A stretch of 64,000 nt of DNA from Clostridia bacterium (lineage in GTDB: Bacteria; Bacillota; Clostridia; Oscillospirales; CAG-272), in NCBI GenBank assembly GCA_017503105.1, contig JAFVTS010000022.1:39086-103085 (forward strand), written 5' to 3'. The position numbers and the translations under genes are program-made. Under the pieces are notes generated by a model. It made no database searches. It was not told where the DNA came from and saw nothing but the letters and a program-made list of their open reading frames with translations. How positions within the stretch are numbered: the first letter of the stretch is position 1; every line of letters starts with the position of its first letter. Positions 51,196 to 61,300 of this stretch are shown here, in pieces.

Positions 51196-54100
51196 ATGGC
51201 GATTTACGAAAAGGTTTCCACAGACCTCGGCTTTGTGGAAAGAGAAAAGGCGACGAGGCGCTTCTGGGAGGAGAACAAGATCTTCGAGAAGAGCATCGAC
51301 GAAAGAAAAAACGGAAAGAATTATACGTTCTTTGACGGGCCTCCCACGGCAAACGGAAAGCCTCACATCGGTCACGTGCTCACACGCGTTATCAAGGATA
51401 TGGTTCCGAGATACAGAACGATGAAGGGTGATAAGGTGCTCCGTAAAGCGGGCTGGGACACGCACGGTCTGCCCGTTGAGCTTGAGGTCGAGAAGAAGCT
51501 CGGCATCGACGGCAAGGAGCAGATCGAGGGCTACGGTCTTGAGCCGTTCATCGGTCATTGCAAGGAATCCGTTTGGAAATACAAGGAGATGTGGGAGGAC
51601 TTTTCCGCGACCGTCGGCTTCTGGGCTGATATGGACGACCCCTACGTCACCTACACCAACGATTTCATAGAGTCCGAGTGGTGGGCACTCAAGCAGATAT
51701 GGGACAAGGGTCTTCTTTACAAGGGCTTCAAGATAGTTCCCTATTGCCCGAGATGCGGCACTCCCCTTTCCTCCCACGAGGTTGCGCAAGGATATAAGAC
51801 CGTTAAGGAGCGCTCTGCCGTCGTTCGCTTCAAGTGCATCGGTGAGGACGCATACTTCCTCGCTTGGACGACGACCCCCTGGACGCTTCCGTCAAACGTC
51901 GCGCTTTGCGTAAATCCTACTGATACATACTGCAAGGTCAAGGCTGCCGACGGTTACACCTATTATATGGCGAAGGCTCTTCTTGACAAGGTCCTCTCCC
52001 CTCTTGCAAAAGAAGGCGAGGCGGCTTACGAGATAATCGAGGAGATGGTCGGCCGCGACCTTGAGGGCAGAGCTTATATGCCTCTGTTCGATTACACGGG
52101 CAAGGAAGCCGAAAGACAGAAGAAGAAGGCTCACTTCGTCACCGCCGACTCTTACGTTACTATGTCCGACGGTACGGGTATAGTTCACATCGCTCCCGCC
52201 TTCGGTGAGGACGACTCGAGAGTCGGAAGAAATTACGACCTTCCCTTCGTTCAGTTCGTTGACGGCAAGGGCGAGATGACCAAGGAAACTCCTTACGCGG
52301 GCGTTTTCGTGAAGAAGGCGGATCCGCTCATTCTCACCGAGCTCGAAAAGGACGGAAAGCTCTTCGACGCGCCGAAATTCGAGCACGATTATCCCCACTG
52401 CTGGAGATGTAACACCCCTCTTATCTACTACGCTCGTGACACCTGGTTTATCAAGATGACCGCAGTGCGCGAGAATCTTATCAGAAACAATAACACCGTA
52501 AACTGGATCCCCGAGAGCATCGGTAAGGGCAGATTCGGCGATTGGCTTGAAAACATTCAGGATTGGGGTCTTTCGAGAAACAGATATTGGGGAACGCCCC
52601 TTAACATCTGGGAATGCTCTTGCGGACACAAGCACTCCATCGGCTCCATCGCAGAGCTCAAGTCTATGTCCCAAAACTGCCCCGACAACATTGAGCTTCA
52701 CCGCCCCTTCATTGACGCGGTTACGATCAAATGCCCCAAGTGCGGCGGCGAGATGAAGAGAGTCAGCGAGGTTATCGACTGCTGGTTCGACTCGGGCTCT
52801 ATGCCCTTCGCGCAGTGGCACTATCCCTTTGAAAACGAGGAGCTCTTCAAGAGCCAATTCCCTGCGGACTTCATCTCCGAGGGCGTTGACCAGACTCGCG
52901 GATGGTTCTATTCGCTTATGGCGATCTCAACTCTCATCTTCGACTGCGCCCCCTATAAGAACGTCCTCGTCCTCGGTCACGTGCTTGACAAAGACGGACA
53001 GAAGATGTCGAAATCCAAGGGCAACGCCGTAGACCCGTTCGAGGCGCTTGAGGCTTACGGTGCCGACGCTATACGCTGGTACTTCTATTCCAACTCCGCC
53101 CCCTGGCTTCCCAACCGCTTCTTCGGTGACGCCGTTATCGAAGGACAGAGGAAGTTTATGGGCACGCTTTGGAATACTTACGCGTTCTACGTTCTTTACG
53201 CGAACATAGACGGCTTCGATCCCACGAAGTATACTTTAAACAAAAACACCCTCTCCGTTATGGACAAGTGGGTGCTCTCAAAGCTCAATTCCACCGTCAA
53301 GACGGTCGACTCCTGCCTTGAGAATTACAAGATCACCGAGGCGACGAGAGCTCTTGAGAGCTTCGTTGACGCTCTTTCCAATTGGTACGTGCGCCGCTCA
53401 AGAGAGCGCTTCTGGGTCAAGGATATGCCCGAGGACAAGGTGAACGCTTATATGACCCTCTACACCGCCCTCGTCACCCTTGCGAAGATCTCCGCGCCTA
53501 TGGTGCCATTTATGACCGAGGATATTTACAGAAACCTCGTTTGCTCCGTTGACAAGAGCGCTCCCGCTTCCGTCCACCTTTGCGACTTCCCCGTGGCGGA
53601 CGAGAGCCTTATAGACAAGTCGCTTGAAGAGAATATGGACGAGGTCATCGACGTCGTCGTTCTCGGACGCGCTTGCAGAAACGCAGCGAGCATCAAGAAC
53701 CGTCAGCCCGTAGCTAAGATGTACGTCAAGGCCGAAAAGGCTCCCGAGGAGAGCTTCGTTTCCGTTATCGCAGAGGAGCTTAACGTCAAGTGCGTTGAGT
53801 TCACCGACAACGTCCGCGAGTTCACCACCTACTCCTTCAAGCCTCAGCTCCGCACCGTCGGACCTAAGTACGGCAAGTACCTCGGCGCTATCAAGAACGC
53901 CCTTTCGACCCTCGACGGCAACGCCGCAATGGACGAGATAGACGCGACAGGCGCATTGAAGCTCGACCTCGGCGAGACCGTCGCAGAGCTCACGCGCGAG
54001 GACCTTCTTATAGAAATGACGAAGAAGGAAGGCTTCGAATCCCTCTCCGATAAGGGCGTCACCGTCGTTATCGACAAGAATCTCACCCCCGAGCTCATCG

Positions 54101-54351
54101 AGGAAGGCAACGTGCGCGAGATCATCTCCAAGATCCAGACGATGCGTAAGGATTCGGGCTTCGAGGTTATGGACAACATCAAGGTCGCCTTCTCGGGCAA
54201 CGCCGCTATTGCGGGCATCGCAGAGCGCAACAAAGCCGAGATAATGGACGAGACCCTCGCTGTCGAGATCCTCTTCGACACCACGCTTACCCACGCAAAG
54301 GAATGGGGTATCAACGGCGAGAACGTCACCGTTTCGGTTGAAAAGATCTGA
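51196..54351 (+). CDS. ileS: Isoleucine-tRNA ligase (IleS2-type)
   Basis: 1,051 residues, cytosolic class I aminoacyl-tRNA synthetase. It has the HIGH box in GPPTANGKPHIGHV near residue 50, KMSKS in GQKMSKSKGN near residue 600 and the editing (CP1) domain between (TTTPWTLPSN near 219). The anticodon-binding part starts around 690. The length and N terminus resemble the eukaryote-like IleS2 class, which in several bacteria is less sensitive to mupirocin; sensitivity here cannot be read from sequence. ATG 51196 follows AAAGGGAG. Regulation is by the T-box leader upstream. Confidence 0.96.
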   Translation: MAIYEKVSTDLGFVEREKATRRFWEENKIFEKSIDERKNGKNYTFFDGPPTANGKPHIGHVLTRVIKDMVPRYRTMKGDKVLRKAGWDTHGLPVELEVEKKLGIDGKEQIEGYGLEPFIGHCKESVWKYKEMWEDFSATVGFWADMDDPYVTYTNDFIESEWWALKQIWDKGLLYKGFKIVPYCPRCGTPLSSHEVAQGYKTVKERSAVVRFKCIGEDAYFLAWTTTPWTLPSNVALCVNPTDTYCKVKAADGYTYYMAKALLDKVLSPLAKEGEAAYEIIEEMVGRDLEGRAYMPLFDYTGKEAERQKKKAHFVTADSYVTMSDGTGIVHIAPAFGEDDSRVGRNYDLPFVQFVDGKGEMTKETPYAGVFVKKADPLILTELEKDGKLFDAPKFEHDYPHCWRCNTPLIYYARDTWFIKMTAVRENLIRNNNTVNWIPESIGKGRFGDWLENIQDWGLSRNRYWGTPLNIWECSCGHKHSIGSIAELKSMSQNCPDNIELHRPFIDAVTIKCPKCGGEMKRVSEVIDCWFDSGSMPFAQWHYPFENEELFKSQFPADFISEGVDQTRGWFYSLMAISTLIFDCAPYKNVLVLGHVLDKDGQKMSKSKGNAVDPFEALEAYGADAIRWYFYSNSAPWLPNRFFGDAVIEGQRKFMGTLWNTYAFYVLYANIDGFDPTKYTLNKNTLSVMDKWVLSKLNSTVKTVDSCLENYKITEATRALESFVDALSNWYVRRSRERFWVKDMPEDKVNAYMTLYTALVTLAKISAPMVPFMTEDIYRNLVCSVDKSAPASVHLCDFPVADESLIDKSLEENMDEVIDVVVLGRACRNAASIKNRQPVAKMYVKAEKAPEESFVSVIAEELNVKCVEFTDNVREFTTYSFKPQLRTVGPKYGKYLGAIKNALSTLDGNAAMDEIDATGALKLDLGETVAELTREDLLIEMTKKEGFESLSDKGVTVVIDKNLTPELIEEGNVREIISKIQTMRKDSGFEVMDNIKVAFSGNAAIAGIAERNKAEIMDETLAVEILFDTTLTHAKEWGINGENVTVSVEKI

Positions 54352-54363
54352 TTTTTTGAATAA

Positions 54364-54396
54364 CAAAAAGCGAACGCTTCGGCGTTCGCTTTTTGT
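54364..54396. terminator. Bidirectional terminator between ileS and the XRE gene
   Basis: AAAAAGCGAACGC-TTCG-GCGTTCGCTTTTT, a perfect stem with a stable tetraloop-like centre and T-runs in both directions. Confidence 0.95.
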
Positions 54397-54414
54397 TCGT
54401 CCCTTTTTTGTTAT

Positions 54415-54657
54415 TTACTCGTTTCCAAGCAGCCAATCTGTGCTGACTCCGAGGCACTTGGCAATCAGCATAAGCTCGTAATCCGCAACGAAGCGCGTGC
54501 CGATCTCGATTCGGCTGATGCTGTCGCGCTCGATTATCACACCCGCCACCTGCAGCCTTGCCGCAAGATCGGTCTGCGAGAGCCTTTGCTTCTGCCGCGC
54601 CTCGCGCATTCTGTCGCCGCAGACGTTTTTCTTTCCCATATAATCGTAGATTTTCAT
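54415..54657 (-). CDS. XRE-family transcriptional regulator
   Basis: 80 residues, almost only a helix-turn-helix of the HTH_3/Cro-C1 type: RMREARQKQRLSQTDLAARL, DSISRIEIGTRFVADYELML and LIAKCLGVSTDWLLGNE. ATG 54657 is chosen because AAGGAG stands seven bases upstream; the longer reading frame to 54723 has no site. It is divergent from the BspA-like gene, and two 18-bp direct repeats lie in the shared region, so it may control itself and that gene. It has no sensor domain, so any signal is unknown. Confidence 0.85.
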   Translation of the reverse strand: MKIYDYMGKKNVCGDRMREARQKQRLSQTDLAARLQVAGVIIERDSISRIEIGTRFVADYELMLIAKCLGVSTDWLLGNE

Positions 54658-54688
54658 TTTTCTCTCCTTTTTCATTAAATAGCTTTTT

Positions 54689-54758
54689 GTGTTAAAGTTA
54701 GGAATTATTCTTGACTTTAACATATTTTTATGCTAAAATTGTGTTAAAGATAAGAATT
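54689..54758. promoter_or_regulatory. Direct repeats bracketing the BspA promoter (candidate XRE operator pair)
   Basis: 54689-54706 (GTGTTAAAGTTAGGAATT) and 54741-54758 (GTGTTAAAGATAAGAATT) agree at 16 of 18 positions. They are 52 bp apart, about five helical turns, and flank the -35 and -10 boxes of the rightward promoter. Confidence 0.6.
54711..54739 (+). promoter_or_regulatory. Promoter of the BspA-like gene
   Basis: TTGACT at 54711-54716 and TAAAAT at 54734-54739, 17-bp spacer. Confidence 0.8.
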
Positions 54759-54812
54759 CGGGGAAATTTTTACCTTTTCTTGTCAATTTTTTGAAAAAAG
54801 GAGATTTTTAAA

Positions 54813-57800
54813 ATGAAAACCGTATCAAAGCGCCTCTTCTTGGCGCTTGTATTGCTTTTTGCGCTTCTCGCACTCCTGACAGGAATAAGCACCGCCCTCC
54901 CCGAGCACGAAGAACCGCAAGCGAAAGCACAAATTCCCACCGTAAAAGCGGAGCTCTCCTTGGAGGAAACATCTGCGGCAAGCATAAGCTACGGAAGTTT
55001 AGTAACGTCTTGGGATGTTTCCGCTACGAGCCAAGATAAGGTAAAAGCTACCCTTTATAACGATCCTAAAACATACGGATACCAAGGATATTACATTCTT
55101 GCAATTTCGGGCGCGGGAAATATGAAGGATTGGAGCCCGTCTTCCTCTTGCCCTTGGTACGGTTCATATTCCGATAAGATAAAATATGCCGTAATAGAAG
55201 ACGGCGTTACCACTATAGGAGATTCCACCTTCTATAACTGCGCTACCCTCTCGGACGTCACAGTCCCAGAGAGTATAACCTCGGTTGGCAACAGCGCCTT
55301 TTACGGTTGTGAAAGTCTTGAATCCATAAACATTCCGGAAGGCGTCAGCAGAATAGGCGGTTACGCGTTTTACGGCTGCCTGAATCTCACAAGCGTTTCG
55401 ATTCCTTCGACGGTAGCTTCCATCGGTAGCTGCGCGTTTAAAAATTGCTCAAGATTGAGCACTCTGAATATTGGAAACGGCGTGAACTATGTAGGTTCTT
55501 CTGCATTTGACGGATGCGACTCGCTTTCCTATAACAAATACGACAACGCGTTTTATCTCGGCAATTCGGAAAATCCTTACACCGTGCTTGTAGAGGCGAA
55601 ATCTTACGCGATAACAAGCGTTTCCATTCACGAAAATACTAAAGTTATATGTGACAATGCGTTTTACAGTTGCCAGAGCCTTACAACTGTAAATTCGCCT
55701 GCGGGACTGAGATTTATCGGATATAACGCTTTTGCTTATTGCGGTGCGCTTTCAGAATTTGATATCGGTAAGGAAGTACATTATATTGATATAAACGCGT
55801 TTCTGAATTGTACCAACCTCAAGAGCATCGTTATTCCACTAAGTGTTATTACGATTAACAAAAACGCGTTTCTGAATTGTACGGGGCTCGCAATTTATTG
55901 TGAATCGGATTCCAAACCCGAAAAATGGGATACCGATTGGAATCCCGATCAAAGACCCGTTACGTGGGGATATACGAGCGATCCCAACGGAAAAGCCGCC
56001 AATGAATGGAACATCTCCGCTACCGCATCCGATAGCGTTATCGCAAGGCTCTACGCCGACCCCGCAAACGAGGGCTATTATAAGCTCGTTATCTCGGGCT
56101 CAGGAGAGATGAACAGCTTCGCTCCTCCCGATTATGCGCCTTGGTATTCGTCTTACAAAAGCACTATAAAATCCGTTATAATTGAGAACGGCGTGACCTC
56201 TGTCGGAAAATTTGCGTTCTATGATTGCGAGAGCCTTTCGAGCGTTGTAATTTCCGACAGCGTAACGATCGTCGACGATTTTGCATTTGAGCTTTGCACG
56301 GGCCTCGCAAGTGTGACTCTCGGAAACGGAGTGAGCACTATCGGCGAGTGGGCATTCTATCTTTGCAAAAGCCTTCCGAGCATTACAATTCCCGCAAGCG
56401 TAACGACCATCTGTGATTATGCGTTCTGCCTTTGTTCGACTCTTGCGAACGTGACAATTCCTAACAGCGTTATCTCTATCGGCTCCGAAGCCTTCTCAAG
56501 TTGCACCGCTCTTACGAGCGTGACAATTCCTAACAGCGTTACCTCTATCGGCTCCGAAGCCTTCTCGGGCTGCACCGCTCTTACGAGCGTGGCAATAGGA
56601 AACGGTGTAACGACGATTGGAGATAAAGCGTTTGAAAACTGTCGGAGTCTTGCGGGCGTGACTATCGGAAACCGTGTGACCTCTATCGGCAAACACGCGT
56701 TTTACAATTGCGATAATCTTACAGATATTGTGATTCCCGACAGCGTAACGATTATCGGCGATTTTGCATTCGAGCTTTGCACGAGTCTCACGAGCGCGGC
56801 TATTGGAAACGGCGTAACTACTATCGGTGAGTGGGTATTCGAATCTTGCACGAGCCTTGCAAGCGTGACAATAGGAAACAGCGTAACGTCTATCGGAGCT
56901 GATGCTTTCTCCGGATGCACGAGCCTTACGAGTATTATAATTCCCGACAATGTAGAGTCTATCGGCTTTTGGGCATTTAAGGATTGTACAAATCTTAGGG
57001 TTTACTGCGAAGCTGCGAGTCAGCCGGAAGGCTGGAATGCAGATTGGAACCCCGTTCCTTGCCCCGTCGTTTGGGGCTACGTCAGAGCCAACGTCCTCAC
57101 CAACCTGACCCTTGGCTCTATGCTTTCGGTCAACGCGTTCGTGAACGTGGATGACGCCGAGGGCGTTACCGTGCGCTTCACTATGGGTGAAAAGATTGCA
57201 ACTGTCGGCGGTGTTTACGACGCGGGCACGGGCAGATACAAGTTCACCTTCGAGGGCGTTTGGCCCACCAATATCGGTGACACTATTGTGATCGAGGTCT
57301 TCAAGGACGGTGCTCTTATAGCTTCCGTCAACGATTACAGCGTGAAGGGGTATTGCGAAAACCTGCTCGGAATGAGCAAGGAAGAGCTCGGTCTTTCCGA
57401 TGCGAAGTATGCGGCGATAAGAACTCTTATATGCGACCTGCTTGACTACGGCGCGGCAGCACAGAAGTACACGGACTACAAGACCGACGCTCTTGTAAAC
57501 GAGGGCATTGAGGGCTCAAGCGAGTTCACGCCCCTTACTTGGACGGATATGAAGGTGAGCTACCATAAGACGGTGGACGGCACAAGATTCACCGCGGCAA
57601 ACCTCTACTTTAACAACGCGAATCAGCTAATCTTCAAGTTCCGCGCGGCAGACGTGGAAAAGCTGACGCTTCGCCTCTTTGTCAACGGCGTTATCACGTA
57701 TTATACGGCAGATGACTTTGTAAACAACGACGGTGTCTACTCGTTCTATACCGACAAGATCCGCGCGACGGAGTTTGACGACGTTTACTACGCGACGCTT

Positions 57801-57953
57801 ATATACGACGGTGTAGAGGTGCAGACGCTTGCTTACAGCGTCAGGTCTTACGTATATTCGAAGCAAAGTGCGTCAAATACGACCCTTGCCGAGCTTGTCA
57901 GAGCGACTTACAAGTACGGACTTTCGGCAAAGGCCTACGCACAGGCAAACTGA
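54813..57953 (+). CDS. BspA-type leucine-rich-repeat secreted protein with shared C-terminal domain
   Basis: 1,046 residues, AAAAAGGAG before ATG 54813, signal peptide about 5-30. Two blocks of LRR_5 (BspA/TpLRR) repeats of about 23 residues, for example VTIPNSVTSIGSEAFSGCTAL, occupy roughly 120-370 and 440-740; each block opens with a W-x-(V/I)-SAT-x-S-D-x-V segment and closes with a C-E-x-x-S-x-P-x-x-W-x-x-D-W-N-P segment. The last 290 residues form a domain with CDLLDYGAAAQKYTDYKTD, like the C-terminal domain of the 1812 and 6630 proteins. BspA proteins bind host matrix or other bacteria; here an adhesion role is inferred. It is followed after 24 bases by an MKKY peptide. Adjacent 69-bp units at 56451-56588 are almost identical. 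Confidence 0.88.
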   Translation: MKTVSKRLFLALVLLFALLALLTGISTALPEHEEPQAKAQIPTVKAELSLEETSAASISYGSLVTSWDVSATSQDKVKATLYNDPKTYGYQGYYILAISGAGNMKDWSPSSSCPWYGSYSDKIKYAVIEDGVTTIGDSTFYNCATLSDVTVPESITSVGNSAFYGCESLESINIPEGVSRIGGYAFYGCLNLTSVSIPSTVASIGSCAFKNCSRLSTLNIGNGVNYVGSSAFDGCDSLSYNKYDNAFYLGNSENPYTVLVEAKSYAITSVSIHENTKVICDNAFYSCQSLTTVNSPAGLRFIGYNAFAYCGALSEFDIGKEVHYIDINAFLNCTNLKSIVIPLSVITINKNAFLNCTGLAIYCESDSKPEKWDTDWNPDQRPVTWGYTSDPNGKAANEWNISATASDSVIARLYADPANEGYYKLVISGSGEMNSFAPPDYAPWYSSYKSTIKSVIIENGVTSVGKFAFYDCESLSSVVISDSVTIVDDFAFELCTGLASVTLGNGVSTIGEWAFYLCKSLPSITIPASVTTICDYAFCLCSTLANVTIPNSVISIGSEAFSSCTALTSVTIPNSVTSIGSEAFSGCTALTSVAIGNGVTTIGDKAFENCRSLAGVTIGNRVTSIGKHAFYNCDNLTDIVIPDSVTIIGDFAFELCTSLTSAAIGNGVTTIGEWVFESCTSLASVTIGNSVTSIGADAFSGCTSLTSIIIPDNVESIGFWAFKDCTNLRVYCEAASQPEGWNADWNPVPCPVVWGYVRANVLTNLTLGSMLSVNAFVNVDDAEGVTVRFTMGEKIATVGGVYDAGTGRYKFTFEGVWPTNIGDTIVIEVFKDGALIASVNDYSVKGYCENLLGMSKEELGLSDAKYAAIRTLICDLLDYGAAAQKYTDYKTDALVNEGIEGSSEFTPLTWTDMKVSYHKTVDGTRFTAANLYFNNANQLIFKFRAADVEKLTLRLFVNGVITYYTADDFVNNDGVYSFYTDKIRATEFDDVYYATLIYDGVEVQTLAYSVRSYVYSKQSASNTTLAELVRATYKYGLSAKAYAQAN

Positions 57954-57977
57954 TTTTTAAAAAAGGAGAAAAGAAAA

Positions 57978-58142
57978 ATGAAAAAGTACGTATCCCCTAA
58001 AGCATATATAACGGGCGCCGATGAGCTTGCCGACGTTATCAGAACGTCGGGCATAGAAGGCGATGACGACGAGATCGGCGGCGGAAGCTCGGGCGGCGAC
58101 GTTGAAACGCCCCCTACAAGCTCGGGACTTTATAATTTTTAA
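57978..58142 (+). CDS. Small MKKY..P peptide 4 (54 aa)
   Basis: 54 residues, AAAAGGAGA ten bases before ATG 57978, 24 bases after the BspA-like gene. It starts MKKYVSPKAYITGADELADV, then IRTSG, an acidic run (EGDDDEIGGG), SSGGDVETPP and a C-terminal SGLYNF. It shares the YVSP start with peptide 3, DVET with peptides 1 and 2 (VET), and SLYN/GLYN at the end with peptide 2. No signal peptide and no Cys. Confidence 0.8.
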   Translation: MKKYVSPKAYITGADELADVIRTSGIEGDDDEIGGGSSGGDVETPPTSSGLYNF

Positions 58143-58143
58143 G

Positions 58144-58180
58144 CAAAACGGACTCGGCGAAAAACCGAGTCCGTTTTTTA
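58144..58180 (+). terminator. Terminator after peptide 4
   Basis: AAAACGGACTCGG and CCGAGTCCGTTTT around CGAAAAA; T-run follows. Confidence 0.95.
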
Positions 58181-58221
58181 CGTCTGAGCTCGGACGGATG
58201 GAAAAAGTGTTGTCAGCGGTC

Positions 58222-58262
58222 AAAGAAAAAAGACAGGAGCACGGAATCCGTGCTCCTGTCCC
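58222..58262 (-). terminator. Terminator after giant D
   Basis: GACAGGAGCACGGA and TCCGTGCTCCTGTC form a perfect 14-bp stem; the AAAAAA to its left is the T-run of the minus strand. Confidence 0.93.
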
Positions 58263-58329
58263 TTGAAAACAAGTTCTTGCGGAGAAGTTTCGGGTACAGC
58301 CCTCCGAGATTCTCCGTTTTTATTTAGTT

Positions 58330-61300
58330 TTAAAACAGCCTGCCCTCGACGATCTTGATGTCATCAACGATTATCGAAGATGCGGGATCGCGATCCGACT
58401 CGGGGTTGGAATAACTGATATAGAAGAGATAGTTCTGCGCTATCTTCTGCCATTCGGCAAGCGTTGTCGGCTGCGTGCCCGTCTTTACCGTCGGGACGGT
58501 GGGCGTTACCTGCGCGAGGACGTTGCCGAGAGCATCGTAAGCGTATATCTTACCTGCCGCAAAATCAATCGTGATCTTGAGAGTAACGAACGTCTTTTCA
58601 TTCACCGTTCCGAGAAGGGTGGAAGAGCCCGAAAGCCTCAGCTCACCGTTTTTGTTCATCGAAAGAATTGAAACGATGCCCTGGTTACCGCCCGACGACG
58701 GCAGACTCATACCCAAGGTCGAAAGAGGCACGTCCTTAGCCTTCCTAAGCTTAAGCTCGTAGGAAATAGCCGTTTCGGTGAAGTGAGTGAGGTTATAGGA
58801 ATTGCTTCCGTAAAAGACTATGCCGTTGGTATTGCCCGTCTTTGTCGAATAGCTGTTCGTTGCCACGAGGTAGGTGTTGCCGTCCGCGTCGAACACGGTC
58901 TTCACCGAGCAACCTGAATTGTTCGCGTTATAGGTGTAGGGTCCGACGGCCTTTAAGCCTTCGGCAAAATCAAGCTCTGTGACGTCAAAGGTCTCAACGA
59001 GCATAGGGTCTATCCATTTTGCGTAGAGAGTGACCACTCCGCTCGTTCCCGCTGCGATTTCCGTCACACGGGTACCCGCATCGAAGGTCGGTGTGGTGTA
59101 CCAGCCGCCGAAGATCTTATCGCCGTTCTTAATGTTGGTGGGAAGTGCGGTCGTCTCGGTCGAGGAGTAGATTCCCATTGCGGTAGCGTCGAGCGTGCCG
59201 CCGTTCGGAACGTATTTGATATAATTCTTAAGCTCGGAGGCTTCGGACTTCGCAAATGCCCTGCCCTCCGTGACCTTGATATTGTCAAAGGCAAGCGCGC
59301 AACTCGTGCCCTCCGAAGACTGGTTTACCTCTACGCGGAAGAATATCGGCTTGGCAAGCTTTTGCCATTCCGCAAGATTTGCAGGCTGCGTATATCCCGA
59401 AGCTGCCGTGGGAACGGAAAGTGCCGCGCTCGCGAGCACCGAACCGTCCGCGTTATAAAGATAGACCTTGGATTCCGCAAAGTCGATAGTCATACGGATG
59501 GTCGTGAAGCTTTCCGAGACAGTAATGCCGCTGACGGTCGTACCGCTAAGCTTGACGGTCGTTACGTAATCGCCGAAGAACGAATATTTTTTCGCCGTTG
59601 TAAAGGTGAGAATATCACTCAGCGTTCCGTAACTTCCTCTGCTCGTCGTGATCATCATCGTAAGATTTCCCGTCGAATAACCGGCAAGCTTCGCCACGTC
59701 AAACTCATAAGAAACGGCGGTTTCGGTGAAGTTCGTAAGATTATAACCCGAGCTCGATGCGTAAACGCAAGAGTTCTTGCCCGTTGAGGTGACTCTCAGG
59801 TAAGTGTTGTTGCCCGAGGTGACCGTATAGTGCGTAGAGCCTGCCTTAAGCTCTCCCGACGAGCCCGCGTTATAAGTAATTGATCCGATAGTTGACGTCG
59901 TGCTTTCGGGAACGGCAACGCTCGTGCTGTCGTATCTTTCATTTATCAGCACCTTGCGCCATTTCGCGTAAAGCGTAACCGTGCCGCCGCCAAGACCTGC
60001 GGGGAGCTTGGATACGAGCTCTCCGTCCGCACAGCTCTCGGATGCGTACCAGCCGAGGAACTCGTCAATACCTCTGGTGGGTACTGCCGTGATAGGCGTT
60101 TCCTCGTTTACCGAATAATACTCGACAGCGTCCGCGGGAAGAATACCGCCGTTCGTTACGTAATTTATCTTTCCGTACTCGACACCCTCGATCTCGGGAG
60201 TCAGAGTGACCTTTCCGCCGGGTGCTTTAAAGTTCGCGATGCCGCCCTCTTCGCTGACCGTGACGGATGCAACGGTCACTCCGTCAACTCTGACGGTCCA
60301 CGTGTCCGCCTTAAGTCCCGAGATATAATACTCGTAAAGTCCGTCACCCATAACGCCGAGGGAGAACTCCGTCATTCTTTCCTCCGTCGAGTCGATAAAT
60401 CCGACGACGGTTTCGTGGATGACCGCGAATTTAAGAACGTCCGTTTCATAGCCGCGAACGTCAAGCTGCTGCTCGTTTTCAGCGTCCGTGACGTACATCG
60501 CGGTAAGGAAGCTGTCTGAGAGATCGCCAGTGGCGTTAAGCTCTATGCGTCCCCAGATATTGTCGTAATTGTCCGAGGGTGCGTATTGGTCAAGACAGTT
60601 TTTGCCGTTTATCCAATAAGCGTATCCCTCTCCGCCGATCTTTCTGATGCTGTCAGCACCCGAGAGCGAATGAAGAACGAGCTTACCTTCACCGTCCGTG
60701 ATAAACGCAGTCTTTGCCTCGGTATCGACCTCGGGCTCCTTCATCGTATGAAGAAGGAAGGTCTTGGTAAAGTTCTCGCCGCCCGTGACGCTCGTCATCT
60801 GATCAAAGGTGAAGAAGAGCATCGGGTAATCGGGATCACCCGTATATACGGTGAGCATTCTTCTGCCGACGTATTTGACTGTCGCGGAGCTGTACGAGGG
60901 CGTAATGTCACCCGCGATGTACGCGAATTTGGACGAGCCGTCCTCGTTATAGGCGACCTCGTGTCCGTAGACCTTGCCCGTAGTTGCTCTTCCGTCCGTC
61001 CATTCGGAAACGCTGTTACCCATACTCGGGAACGCCTTCTGGCTGCCCGAGTAATAATAGCGAGCAGCGTTTGTGATATTGTCGTAGTCTATGGTGCAGG
61101 TTTCGTGCGTGCAGGTTTCATCCTTGCACTGCGCCTTCGTGCCGTAAACGGGCTCGCTGTCGGCAAGAGCGGGATCAAACACGAGAAGTCCGTTATGCGC
61201 GACGGTTGCCTGAAGATAATACTTATGCACGTAAGAGCCGTACTTTTTGTAAGCTCCCGAGGAGCCCGCAAGCAAGCCCTTATAATATATCTGGAACGTA

